From NCBI GenBank assembly GCA_002729525.1, contig PBYI01000016.1, positions 1-64,000 of the forward strand: 64,000 nt of DNA, given 5' to 3'. The notes beneath the pieces were generated by a model. That model was given only the letters and a program-made list of their open reading frames with translations. It had not been told where the DNA came from and did not search any database. This DNA is from Nocardioides sp. (GTDB lineage Bacteria; Actinomycetota; Actinomycetes; Propionibacteriales; Nocardioidaceae). Of the stretch, positions 41,465 through 50,384 are shown in pieces. The stretch's first letter is position 1; the number at the start of each line of letters is the position of its first letter. A program made the translations under genes and the position numbers.

Positions 41465-42274
41465 CTAATCGGCCTGCTGGTCGACCAGGTGCCGGCGCAT
41501 CGCTGCGAGCCGCGACCGGGGGTCCGGGTGGGTTGCGAACCAGCGGCGCTCGAGCTGCGCCCACGCTCGGCCGAGCCGACCGGCGGGCAGAGGCTTGGCG
41601 ACGTTCTCCTCGTAGAAGCCCATCAGCTCGGTGGCCGCGTCGAGGTCGCGGGTCAGGGCGACGGCGAACAGGTCGGCGGTGATCTCCTCGCGCCGGTCGA
41701 ACGCGACTTGGAGAGCGAGGAAGGCCACCGCGGCGCTCGTCGTGGCCAGCAGCGCCGGCCCGGCCAGCTGGGGCGCGGCGCGGAGAGCCGTGACGGTGAG
41801 CCCGCCGCCGGCCAGCATCAGCATCAGGTAGCCGACCAGCCAGCTGTAGCGCGCGGCGGCCGAGGAGCGCTCACGTCGGACGACGTGGCCGAGCTCGTGC
41901 GCGGCCAGGCTGTGCAGCGCGGAGCGGCTGAGGCCGGTGAGCGCGGCCTGCGCAAACACCACGGTGGCGGGGTGCCCGGCCCGGAAGCGGGTCACGGCCA
42001 GGCCACCGTCGCCTGCGGGGCGGTCGTCGTCTCCGGTGGGCGTGCCGAGGTAGGCGACGACGTCGGTGGCCGGGGGTACGACGTTCGCGCGCGCAGCGAC
42101 GGCCGCCATCGCCGCGGCGGCTTGGGCCTGCAGGGCCTCGTCGACCGGGGCAACGTGGCTGCGCGCGCGCCAGCTGGCAGACCAGGTCGTGAGCGCCTTC
42201 GCCAGCGCCGCGACCACCAGGAAGGCGCCGCCGAGGTAGGCGATCGCCACGATGATGAGGAGCGCTGCAGTCAT
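41465..42274 (-). CDS. M48-family membrane metallopeptidase
   Basis: 269 residues with an N-terminal membrane segment, an intact zinc motif HELGHVVRRE (about residue 133), two further membrane segments (YSWLVGYLMLMLAGGGLTVT) and the third ligand region REEITADLFAVAL. It resembles HtpX/BlaR-type peptidases. The element also carries a dead relative at 9917-10786. Possible roles are quality control of membrane transfer proteins or signal cleavage (inference). Confidence 0.85.
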   Translation of the reverse strand: MTAALLIIVAIAYLGGAFLVVAALAKALTTWSASWRARSHVAPVDEALQAQAAAAMAAVAARANVVPPATDVVAYLGTPTGDDDRPAGDGGLAVTRFRAGHPATVVFAQAALTGLSRSALHSLAAHELGHVVRRERSSAAARYSWLVGYLMLMLAGGGLTVTALRAAPQLAGPALLATTSAAVAFLALQVAFDRREEITADLFAVALTRDLDAATELMGFYEENVAKPLPAGRLGRAWAQLERRWFATHPDPRSRLAAMRRHLVDQQAD

Positions 42275-42426
42275 CGGATCGGGGCCGTTCTACGCCTGGA
42301 CGGCGGCCGCGGCGAGCGCGCTCAGAATCGCTCCCTGACAACCGGACGGGTCGGGAGTGCCCGCGAGGCGGGGTTCCGCGTCTCTCAGACGCGCTGTGAG
42401 GCCGATTCGAGCCCGTCGCGGCCGCT

Positions 42427-42825
42427 TCATCGCGATGGGGTGGGCGTGAGCTCCACGTCCGTGGTCGACGACGTCGACGGGATCTCGCGGTCCTCTGCCG
42501 CGCGGCCGCGTGCGGCCGTGGCCGGCTCCTCGAGGTCCTCGCCCGCTGCCTCGATCTGCTGACGCTGCTCCTCGGTGCTGGGCACGCCGTAGCGGCGCTC
42601 GGCCATCGCCTCGACCTGCGCGACGGCATTCCAGACATGCTCGCCGGAGGTGTGGGAGTAGCAGGCGTTGACGTGCTCGCGCGCGTGGCCGAGCTCCTTC
42701 TTGCTCGAGCGCGGGTGCGCGCCGAGCGCCTTGAGTGCGCGCTGGGCGCGCTGGATCGCCTCGGAGCGTTCCTTCACGTGCATCGTTGCCTGTGTCGTCA
42801 TTCCCTCGGTCCCCTGTGTCGTCAT
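42427..42825 (-). CDS. Hypothetical protein, 132 residues, with duplicated start
   Basis: Helical N-terminal half (RSEAIQRAQRALKALGAHPR, GHAREHVNACYSHTSGEHVW) and an acidic, disordered tail. A 24-bp duplication repeats the start region so the protein begins MTTQGTEG then MTTQATM; either ATG (42825 or 42801) has a purine-rich ribosome site. Coupled to the upstream gene by ATGA. The gap 42275-42426 shows no feature. Confidence 0.6.
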   Translation of the reverse strand: MTTQGTEGMTTQATMHVKERSEAIQRAQRALKALGAHPRSSKKELGHAREHVNACYSHTSGEHVWNAVAQVEAMAERRYGVPSTEEQRQQIEAAGEDLEEPATAARGRAAEDREIPSTSSTTDVELTPTPSR

Positions 42826-42836
42826 TCCCTCGGTCC
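42789..42836. repeat. 24-bp exact tandem duplication over a start codon
   Basis: Two identical 24-bp units (CCTGTGTCGTCATTCCCTCG plus GTCC) side by side. The copy duplicates both ribosome site and ATG of the 132-residue gene. Confidence 0.85.
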
Positions 42837-43526
42837 CTTCTCGGTGCGGGTGCGCGGCTGCGCGCCCAGCTCGTCGTCGTGGATCTCGCCGGTGTCGAGG
42901 TCGACGAGGCCGAGCCTCGCCGGGCCTGCCGGGGCCGGCGGGTGTTCGTGTGCCCGCCGGCTGGCGGGCAGGGCGTCGATGTCGTGGGCGAAGGTGTTCT
43001 CGCGTCGCTGGCGGCTCGCGTCGGCCAGGTGCTCGTTGTGGCGGGGCTTGGCCGGCCAGCTCTTGTGCTCGTCGTCGCAGTGCGCGCGCAGCCTGTTGCG
43101 CATGCGGTCGCTGAACGCCGTCAGGCAGTAGCGATGCCACTCCTCGAGCGCGTCGCTGGTCATCACCAGGCCGGCTCGCCGGCGCTGGTCGGCCAGGACG
43201 GCGATCTCGTGGACCAGGTGCGGGTGCAGCGGCCAGCAGCTGGGGATGAGGCCGGAGACGTCCCAGGTGTACTCCCGGTTGAGCCAGATCACGACGTCCT
43301 CGAGCCACTCCCACAGGTCGTGACGCAGCTCGGGGTCCAGGCAGGTTGCCGGCTCCCAGGGCCGCGGGAGCAGCGCGTGGTTGCCTAGCGCCTTCTTCTC
43401 CTCCTCAGTGCCGTTGATGGCGATGTGGAGCTCGCGGTAGGCGAGCCGGACGTGGTCGCCGGGGACGGGGAACGGGAAGACCATCAGCGTGGGCGCCGCT
43501 CGGCGGGTCTGCTTCTCGGTGGTCAC
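42822..43526 (-). CDS. Hypothetical transfer-region protein, 234 residues
   Basis: Not recognised. Tryptophan- and histidine-rich with WEWLEDVVIWLNREYTWDVS and IPSCWPLHPHLVHEIAVLAD, likely helical. The GTG overlaps the coupling protein's stop as GTGA, so it is expressed with the transfer genes. The tail is charged and low complexity. Confidence 0.65.
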   Translation of the reverse strand: MTTEKQTRRAAPTLMVFPFPVPGDHVRLAYRELHIAINGTEEEKKALGNHALLPRPWEPATCLDPELRHDLWEWLEDVVIWLNREYTWDVSGLIPSCWPLHPHLVHEIAVLADQRRRAGLVMTSDALEEWHRYCLTAFSDRMRNRLRAHCDDEHKSWPAKPRHNEHLADASRQRRENTFAHDIDALPASRRAHEHPPAPAGPARLGLVDLDTGEIHDDELGAQPRTRTEKGPRE

Positions 43527-44986
43527 AGTTCACTCCTTGCGTGGTCGTTCTCGTCGTCGACGAAGCCGAGTCGGCGGGCCTCGACAAGCGCGGCGGTGGC
43601 GCGGGCCTCGGGGGTGATGACCATGCGCCGGTCTTTGGTCAGCCGCTCGCGCAGCGCCCGCTGGTCGGCCAGGAGCCGTTCGCCGGCCTTGCCCTCGACG
43701 CAGCGGTGCAGCTTGGCGATGATCGGCTTTCCGTTCTCAGCGATCACTAGGGCTTGCCGCTCGGGCAGCTGGCGGACCTCCTCGGGCCGCATGATCGCGA
43801 TGTCGTCGCCCTCGTACCCGCCACCGCTACCGCGGTGGGTGCGGCGGCCGATCCGGACCTGACCGAGGAGGTCGGAGATCTCCTGGTTGAAGGCGACGTC
43901 CTTGGACCCGCCGAACATCACCAGGGTGTTGGTGAGGCCGAGCAGCGCGCGAGCCTCGTGCTCGCCGAAGATGCTGGTCAGCTGAGGGCGGGTCTGAGCG
44001 GCCCAGATGAACGAGAGCCCCAGGGCCCGCTCGTTGGCCATCCGTGTGCGCAACGTGGGAAGCGGTGCAGTTGAGGGCAGCTCGTCGAGCACCGAGACCA
44101 GGGGCGGGCACAGCCGGCCTCCCCACGGGGAGTTGTTGGCCAGCAGCAGGCCGGTGTCCAGGACGTGCTCGGCCACGGCGGTCATCAGCGGGCTGGCCGA
44201 GGCGTAGGGGTCCTCGCGACCAAGGAGGTAGATGGTGCCGCGACGGCGGATCACGTCGGCCAGGTCGGTGGCGGGGTGGCCCGGGCTGGGGATGCAGCGG
44301 CGGCGGATGTCGGCCTGGAAGAACAGCGACACCGCCTGCTGCACCGTGGTGACGGTGTTGCCGGCGGTGCGGTCGTCACCGTTCAGCGCTCCGTGCAGGA
44401 GGCCGTGCCAGAAAGGCTCCGCGTGCGGGTGCCGGCGCAGGATCTCCATCGGCTCGTTGGCCGCGGTGGGATTGGCCACCCACTGCAGCACGTCCTCGAG
44501 CGTCTTCCCGGTCAGCGCCGCGGCGTGGAAGTAGCCCTGCAGCACCTTCGCGGACTCGGCCGCGTAGAACCGGGCGGCGTCGTCGCCGGTGCCGCCGGTG
44601 ATCGCGCCCTTCACGGTGCCGGCCGTGAACGCCTTGGCGCGCCGCTCGGCCACCTTCGGGTCGACACAGCCGGCGATCGGGTCCCAGATCAGCTCGTCGA
44701 CGACGCCCTCGGCCAGACCGAAGGGGTCGAGCACCACGCACGGCCGGTCGTCACGGGACCGCTCGCTGAGGCTGAGCAGCAGGTCCTCGACCTTGGTCAG
44801 CGTCACCAGGGCGGCACCCGGTGCACCGAGCAGCGCCGGGGTGAGCAGGTCGAGGGTCTTGCCGGAGCCTTGCGGGCCGATCACGCCGGCGGTGCGGTCC
44901 CACGGCACCCACAGCTCGCCGCCTCGCGGCTCATGGGCGTTGCCGATGCGCCAGCCCACGTCCCAGGGGTCGAACCTCAGCTTCAT
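43523..44986 (-). CDS. Type IV coupling protein ATPase (TraG/VirD4-like), no membrane domain
   Basis: 487 residues. Walker A is GPQGSGKTLDLL at about 37-48 and Walker B LVSVLDELPS; TraG-like FIWAAQTRPQL follows. It couples the relaxase-DNA complex to the secretion channel and pumps DNA. Unlike standard VirD4 it has no N-terminal membrane segments; those are on the separate upstream gene. AAGGAGG lies 4-5 nt before the ATG. Confidence 0.9.
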   Translation of the reverse strand: MKLRFDPWDVGWRIGNAHEPRGGELWVPWDRTAGVIGPQGSGKTLDLLTPALLGAPGAALVTLTKVEDLLLSLSERSRDDRPCVVLDPFGLAEGVVDELIWDPIAGCVDPKVAERRAKAFTAGTVKGAITGGTGDDAARFYAAESAKVLQGYFHAAALTGKTLEDVLQWVANPTAANEPMEILRRHPHAEPFWHGLLHGALNGDDRTAGNTVTTVQQAVSLFFQADIRRRCIPSPGHPATDLADVIRRRGTIYLLGREDPYASASPLMTAVAEHVLDTGLLLANNSPWGGRLCPPLVSVLDELPSTAPLPTLRTRMANERALGLSFIWAAQTRPQLTSIFGEHEARALLGLTNTLVMFGGSKDVAFNQEISDLLGQVRIGRRTHRGSGGGYEGDDIAIMRPEEVRQLPERQALVIAENGKPIIAKLHRCVEGKAGERLLADQRALRERLTKDRRMVITPEARATAALVEARRLGFVDDENDHARSEL

Positions 44987-45585
44987 CGGTCCTCCTTCGT
45001 TCGACGGCCGTCCAGGAGCCACGGGCTCAAGCCGTGGCCCAACTGCGGGCCGGGTTGTTCGGTAAGGTCGCCCGGGCCGCGCTGGATCGGCGCCGGGGTC
45101 GGGTGGGAGTGCTTGCCGTAGAGGTCCGGGCGGACGATGCCGGCGACCTTGCGAAGACGGGTGACGCCGAGCAGCTTCTCGGCCTCGGCAGCGGTCGCCA
45201 TGCCGCGCATGCGGCCCGGGCCCCAACGCTGGTAGGCCCAGACCCCGACCCAGATGGTCGCCGTCAGCAACGTGAGCTCGGTCAGCGCGACGCCGCCCCA
45301 GACCAGGCCACGGCCGGCCAGGTCGTCAGGGGCGGGGCTGGGGAGCCCGGCTCCGGCGTCGCCGCCCAGGACGCCCGGCAGGCTGGTCCAGAACGCGGTG
45401 CCGATGGGTGAGGGGAACGTGCCGGCGTTGGCGTCGGGCCAGGTCCATCCGGCGCCGGCGATCAGGTTGGCGACGGATCGGCCGAGCTGGATGCCGATGA
45501 CGAGGACGAACAGGGTCGCCACCGTCACCGCCAGAGGAACCTCCCAGGTCCAGGGGTAGGGGTCTCGTCGTCGCTCGCGCTGCAT
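44983..45585 (-). CDS. Membrane anchor partner of the coupling protein
   Basis: 200 residues with two membrane segments (PLAVTVATLFVLVIGIQLG near residue 20 and VALTELTLLTATIWVGVWAY near 110) and a cytoplasmic tail (KLLGVTRLRKVAGIVRPDLY). This matches the N-terminal part of one-piece TraG/VirD4 proteins. It overlaps the ATPase gene as ATGA, so the pair is a split coupling protein. ATG 45585 is preferred over GTG 45597 for ribosome-site spacing. Confidence 0.7.
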   Translation of the reverse strand: MQRERRRDPYPWTWEVPLAVTVATLFVLVIGIQLGRSVANLIAGAGWTWPDANAGTFPSPIGTAFWTSLPGVLGGDAGAGLPSPAPDDLAGRGLVWGGVALTELTLLTATIWVGVWAYQRWGPGRMRGMATAAEAEKLLGVTRLRKVAGIVRPDLYGKHSHPTPAPIQRGPGDLTEQPGPQLGHGLSPWLLDGRRTKEDR

Positions 45586-45641
45586 CGGTCTGGCCACCTC
45601 CAGGCGGTCGTGGGTCTTAGGTCGCGGGTTGGGCCTCGCTG

Positions 45642-45677
45642 GTCACCTATGTGCGATCAGGGCTCCGGTGCGATCAC
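45642..45677 (-). promoter_or_regulatory. 36-bp element, copy 9
   Basis: Coding-strand GTGATCGCACC, spacer, CACATAGGTGAC (perfect second block). It precedes the coupling-protein operon and slightly overlaps the 3' end of the five-domain hydrolase gene. Confidence 0.7.
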
Positions 45678-48600
45678 ACGGCGTGGCTCGGGCGCGATGC
45701 GTTCTCTGCGAGCCAGGTCGAGGGGTCGACGTTGTCGGGGCCGTAGATCGAGCCGTTCTTGAGGTGGACCTCGAAGTGGAGGTGGCAGCCGGAGACGTTG
45801 CCCTCCTTGCCGACTTGCCCGATCGGCTCGCCGGCGGCGACGGTCTGGCCTCGGCTCACGCTGATGTTCTGCATGTGGGCGTACCAGGTGGTCAGGGATC
45901 CGGCGCCGGTGGTGACCTTGACCAGCTGAGGGCCGGCCCAGCCTTGGCTGGTGTCGATCTTGATGGTGCCGGCGTGGGCGGCGTAGACGGTGGTGCCGCA
46001 GGGCGCGGAGAAGTCGGTGCCGGTGTGCCACTTGGACCAGTAGGGGCCGGTCTCGTGCCAGTTGTGGTTGTCGGTGCCGACGTACTTCGCCGGCACCGGG
46101 TAGACGACCTCGTTGCAGGACGCGCCCTCGAGGCCGACCGGGGAGATCTTGGCGTCGGGCAGCACGTTGATGTGCGGGTGGTCCATGTGGTTCTGGGTGG
46201 CCGATCCCCGGTCCTCCATCCGCCGCCAGCCTTCGTCGGCTCGAGCGACGGACCAGATCCGCTGGTACCAGATGATGTAGTCGATGCCGAGCTGGCGGGC
46301 GTGGGCCTGGGCGTACGCCGCGAGGGCGTCTCCTTGGGCCTTGCCCGCGGGCGTCAGCGGGACCATGAAGTCGGCCGCCAGACCGGCGGGGTGGCCGTTG
46401 GGGTCGGTGGCGCTGGCGCGGTAGCCGCCGACGGTCTTGATGTCGAACATGGGGCCGAGGATGTTGACCAGCTGGGTCAGCTGCGGCTTGACCGGACCGA
46501 GGTTGTAGTTGGTGTCGGTGGCCACGGCGCACCCGGCGCTGCTGCCGGCGGTCGTGGCGGTCACGAGCGGGTGGTCGGCGATCTTGCTGGCCTTGGTGCT
46601 GTTGTCGACCACGGCGCTGGCCCAGGTGAGGTTGGCGCCGTAGACGTGGTCGATCGGCGCATCCTTCTTGGGCTTCTTGCAGGGCTCGGCCGAGCCGCCG
46701 AACGCGTTGCTCAGCTCGGGGGTCAGCGCGCAGTGCGAGGAGTCGGCGCCGTCCTTGCCGTCGTTGAAGTCGCCCATGATGACCGCCGGGATGCCGGTGC
46801 CGGCGAGCTCGGTCATGGTGGCCGCCTGGCGGCGCAGTGCTTCCTTGCGGTGCGCCGCGGCGTTGCCCTGGGTGTTGGCCGGGTTGTGGATGCTCCAGAC
46901 CCAGATCACCTGACCGGCGCTGGGGCCGCCGGCCGTGCCGGTCAGCTGGACCAGCGGCATGCCGACGTCCTTGCCGCCGAAGTAGGGGATGTCGACCAGA
47001 CGGGCGTCGGTCTGCTCCCACTCGTTGCGGTCCCAGATCACCCGGTTCTGCGCCTTGCCGCTGGCCGGGTACATGCCCCACTGGGCGGCGTAGCGGTCAG
47101 CGAGGGCCTTGGCCTGGGGCGGGTGGACCTCCTGGAGTCCGGCGATGGAGACGCCGGCGTTCTCGATCGTGCGCATGGCGCCGGGGAGGCGCTTGTCCCA
47201 GGTGTCGTAGGCGGGCCGCTCCCCCGCGGTGTCGGTGTGGCCAGCACCGAGGAGGTTGAGGGTCCCGACGGTGACAGGGTTGACGGTGTCGTTCTGGCAG
47301 GTGGAGACGTTGGTGGTGCCGCCCTCGTCGGGGAGGTCGGGCAGGTCGCCGCCGAGCAGGTCGGTGATGTCGCCGGCGACGTCTTCCCACTGTGCGTAGG
47401 CGTCGGGGTAGCCCGAGCGCTGGACGGCCTGCGCGGCCTGGGTGAGCGCCATGTTCTGCCAGCCCGGGATGTCGAGCAGGCCGGGGTTGCCGGTGTGCTG
47501 GGCCTGGCCGAAGAAGGCGCGGGCGGCGAGGACGGGGTTGGTGATCTCGGCCCGGCTCCCCCAGCCGGTGGAGGGACGCTGCTGGAACAGGCCGCCGGAG
47601 TCCCGGTCGCCGCCGGTGAGGTTGACCAGCTTGGACTCCTGGATCGCGGTGGCGATCGCGATCTGCAGTCCGTAGCGGGAGATCTTGAGGTCGCGGGCGA
47701 CCTGGGCGATGGTGATCGCGTTGCGGGCCTGCTCGGCGGTCATGGTCGGGTAGTTGGACGCGAACCGCAGGCGCATCAGCTGGGCGAGGACGTCGCCGGA
47801 CGGGGGCTCGGCGGCGGTCTTCGGGGTGTAGGCCGCCGGCACGACACCGTCGTTGGCGGTGGCGGTCTCCGGCGCGCTCTCCGGGCCGGCGCCGTTCATC
47901 GCGATCCGGGCCGAGAGCCAGTGGTGGTCCGACACCATGGTGCCGTCCCAGCCCTGCTCGAGGCGGGCGCCCTGGTGGTGGGGGAAGAAGATGAAGTCGA
48001 CGCCGTGGTTGTGCCAGCCGTAGCCGGCGGCCTTCATCTTCGCGGCCGCCGTCCAGGGGATGTCGGTGTAGGAGGCCTGGGTGTTCATGTCGCCACCGAT
48101 CAGGACCGGGCCGTGGGCGGCGAGCGAGTTGCGCAGCTGCAGCAGGATGTCCATGCCGGCGCCGTACTGCTGGGGCCTCGTCAGCGGCGGGTTGCCGTGC
48201 TGCTTGGGCCAGCGGTGGGGGTTGGTCATGTGGTGGGTGGAGACCACCGAGACCACGGCGCCGTCGGCGCGGCGCAGCATCACCCACGTCGCGAAGCGAT
48301 CCCAGGTGACCGGCCGTCCGTCGTAGAAAGTCTTGTCGTCGTCGACGAGCTGGACTCGGCCGCCGTTGACCTTCGTCCAGGTTGAGCTCTTCCAGAGCAC
48401 GACGTTGCCCATGGCCTGCTCGGCGCCGGCGCCGGTTCCGGCCGGGGCCGACACTCGGAAGGCGGAGTAGCCGGGGGCGGCGGCTTCGATCTGCGCCAGG
48501 CTCCAGCCGCTGGCCTCGTTGAGGGTGACGAACTCGGGGTTCTTGGACAGGACCTTGGGCATGGATGCCCGGAACCCGTCGAGGCCGGAGCGGCGCGGGA

Positions 48601-48820
48601 TGTTGGCCTGCGCCATGGTGATCTTGCCCTTGACCGGGCCTCCCACCGGGCCGTCGATGGCTCCAAGGTCACCGAGCTCGGTGGGCCCGGTGCCTTGGCT
48701 GCTCTGAGTGCGGCACTCGGCGGCCGCGGTGGTGGTCATCACCACCACCAGGCTGATGAGGAGCGGGAGCCCCATGAAGATGATCAGGACGGGCAGTCCG
48801 GCGAGCAAAGGCTTCTTCAT
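45674..48820 (-). CDS. Five-domain secreted nuclease / cell-wall hydrolase of the transfer system
   Basis: 1048 residues with an N-terminal membrane anchor (8-34). Domains: first endonuclease/exonuclease/phosphatase (EEP) fold, 66-310, with Glu102, GGDMN (243-246) and SDHH (297-300); lytic-transglycosylase-like, 352-490, with AIQESKLV (Glu395) and QQRPSTGWG; second EEP, 516-757, with LQEV (Glu564), GDFND (683-687) and ADHP; M15/VanY-like, 775-888, with HPAGLAADF and HMDHPH; M23 peptidase, 905-1035, with WHTGTD (His932, Asp936), His982 and CHLHFE (His1015). Wall hydrolases open peptidoglycan for the channel; two intact-looking DNase folds are unexpected. It lies directly downstream of the VirB4 gene. 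Confidence 0.85.
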   Translation of the reverse strand: MKKPLLAGLPVLIIFMGLPLLISLVVVMTTTAAAECRTQSSQGTGPTELGDLGAIDGPVGGPVKGKITMAQANIPRRSGLDGFRASMPKVLSKNPEFVTLNEASGWSLAQIEAAAPGYSAFRVSAPAGTGAGAEQAMGNVVLWKSSTWTKVNGGRVQLVDDDKTFYDGRPVTWDRFATWVMLRRADGAVVSVVSTHHMTNPHRWPKQHGNPPLTRPQQYGAGMDILLQLRNSLAAHGPVLIGGDMNTQASYTDIPWTAAAKMKAAGYGWHNHGVDFIFFPHHQGARLEQGWDGTMVSDHHWLSARIAMNGAGPESAPETATANDGVVPAAYTPKTAAEPPSGDVLAQLMRLRFASNYPTMTAEQARNAITIAQVARDLKISRYGLQIAIATAIQESKLVNLTGGDRDSGGLFQQRPSTGWGSRAEITNPVLAARAFFGQAQHTGNPGLLDIPGWQNMALTQAAQAVQRSGYPDAYAQWEDVAGDITDLLGGDLPDLPDEGGTTNVSTCQNDTVNPVTVGTLNLLGAGHTDTAGERPAYDTWDKRLPGAMRTIENAGVSIAGLQEVHPPQAKALADRYAAQWGMYPASGKAQNRVIWDRNEWEQTDARLVDIPYFGGKDVGMPLVQLTGTAGGPSAGQVIWVWSIHNPANTQGNAAAHRKEALRRQAATMTELAGTGIPAVIMGDFNDGKDGADSSHCALTPELSNAFGGSAEPCKKPKKDAPIDHVYGANLTWASAVVDNSTKASKIADHPLVTATTAGSSAGCAVATDTNYNLGPVKPQLTQLVNILGPMFDIKTVGGYRASATDPNGHPAGLAADFMVPLTPAGKAQGDALAAYAQAHARQLGIDYIIWYQRIWSVARADEGWRRMEDRGSATQNHMDHPHINVLPDAKISPVGLEGASCNEVVYPVPAKYVGTDNHNWHETGPYWSKWHTGTDFSAPCGTTVYAAHAGTIKIDTSQGWAGPQLVKVTTGAGSLTTWYAHMQNISVSRGQTVAAGEPIGQVGKEGNVSGCHLHFEVHLKNGSIYGPDNVDPSTWLAENASRPSHAV

Positions 48821-48848
48821 GACAGGTCAGTCCGGAGGTCGCGCGCAC

Positions 48849-50384
48849 TCAGGCGGCGGCCTCGATGGCCTCGTTGGTGTAGTAGAGCTTCTTCTCCAGC
48901 GGGTGGAGCACCGTCTGGACCTTGTACATGGCGTCGCCGATGCACCACAGCGCGCGGCCCTTGTCCTGCATCGCCCACCCGGAGACGAGGTCCTGGGCGA
49001 TCGGGCCGAGGCCGAGCATGGAGTCGAGCTCGCGGGCGACGCGGGGCTTCTGGGCGCCGAGGATCTTGATGTCGGCCAGCTCGAGGAGGTCCTTGGCGAT
49101 CATGGATGCCTGGGAGTCGGCGTCGCCGACCGAGAGCAGGTCCGAGGGCTTGTGCAGGTTGCAGAACTGGATGTCGCCGCCCTTGCCGGCCATGCCGCGC
49201 GAGAGCCGCAGGTCGGCGTCGAAGCTGGCCACCGCGGCGGTTCCCAGGCGCATCTGCTTCCAGACCTCGTCGCGAACCACGATGCGCAGGTCGCCGGGCT
49301 CGGCGATCTCCCGCAGGCCGCGGCCCCAGGAGTTCATGCACAGCAGCGCGATGCCTACGGCCTCATCGCCCAGGCCGTCGAGCCGGGAGAGGCTGAACGA
49401 CTGGATCGGGGCGCGCCAGTCGACCTCGATGTTGGTGAAGTCGTCGAAGAGGCCGGCCAGCGTGCCGGTGACCAGCTCGCCGAGCGCGTTGCGCAGGAGC
49501 CGGGTCTCGTCGAGGAACTGGCGGGTGTTCGCGTACTCGCAGGCCCGGACGAGCTCCTCGGTGGGGTTGCGCAGCAGGTCCCACAGCCGCGGGATGGTGG
49601 TCTCTTTCAGGACGCTGTTGCCGGCGGCGTAGCCGGTGAGGATCGCGAGCGCATTGCGTACGACGTCGGCCTCGTCGGGGCCGAACGGCACCCGGCGCTC
49701 GTCGTCGATCTTCATGCTGCCGACCAGGCCGCGGACCAGGACCAGCCACCGGTTGAAGATGATGGTGGCGCGTCGCTGCGCCTCCTCGGCCGAGAGCTTG
49801 TCCCACCCGTGGCTGAGCGGCCCCATGTCGAGCGGGTTGACCCGCGCCGGCATCCCGGGGCCGATCGCGAACGGCTCGACGCCGAGCGCGCGGCACAGCG
49901 ACTCGTACTCGTCCTTGACGTCGCCGGTGACCAGGGTGCGGTAGCCGAACGGCATCATCCGGGTGCAGAAGCCCTTGGTGGTTCCCGACTTCCCGCTGCC
50001 CGGCTTGGCGAACTGGAAGATGTTGGGGTTGGTGGCGGGGACGTCGTCGCGCAGCACCCATCCGAACGGGTCGCAGTAGAACGAGCCGCCGGAGAGCTGG
50101 TCGACGCCCATCTGCGCTCCGGTCGGGGGCAGGGCGGGCGCAGAGACGAACGGCCAGAACACCGGAGCCTGGTCGCTGGTCATCCGCCAGGCCAGTGCCG
50201 GGGCGCTGGCGGCGGCCCAGCCGCGGCCGCTGCGGGCGGCACCGCGACGCGGGGCGTACCGGAACAGCCGGGGCTCCTTGGCCTCCGGCGCGAAGGCGGG
50301 GATCGTGGGCAGGTCGTGCCCGAAGTCGGACAGCAGGGCGGCCATGTCGCGGCCGCCGCGGCGGTTGCGGCGGGGGGTGGTCAT
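48849..50384 (-). CDS. VirB4-like T4SS ATPase
   Basis: 511 residues. Walker A FQFAKPGSGKSGTTKG at about 124-139, a VTGDVKDEYESLCRALG strand, Walker B LRIVVRDEVWKQM and a late DIKILGAQKPRV. VirB4 proteins power pilus assembly and substrate transport. The usual N-terminal membrane-associated half is short here and seems supplied by the SCO6880 protein, whose stop overlaps this ATG as TGATG. Confidence 0.85.
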   Translation of the reverse strand: MTTPRRNRRGGRDMAALLSDFGHDLPTIPAFAPEAKEPRLFRYAPRRGAARSGRGWAAASAPALAWRMTSDQAPVFWPFVSAPALPPTGAQMGVDQLSGGSFYCDPFGWVLRDDVPATNPNIFQFAKPGSGKSGTTKGFCTRMMPFGYRTLVTGDVKDEYESLCRALGVEPFAIGPGMPARVNPLDMGPLSHGWDKLSAEEAQRRATIIFNRWLVLVRGLVGSMKIDDERRVPFGPDEADVVRNALAILTGYAAGNSVLKETTIPRLWDLLRNPTEELVRACEYANTRQFLDETRLLRNALGELVTGTLAGLFDDFTNIEVDWRAPIQSFSLSRLDGLGDEAVGIALLCMNSWGRGLREIAEPGDLRIVVRDEVWKQMRLGTAAVASFDADLRLSRGMAGKGGDIQFCNLHKPSDLLSVGDADSQASMIAKDLLELADIKILGAQKPRVARELDSMLGLGPIAQDLVSGWAMQDKGRALWCIGDAMYKVQTVLHPLEKKLYYTNEAIEAAA

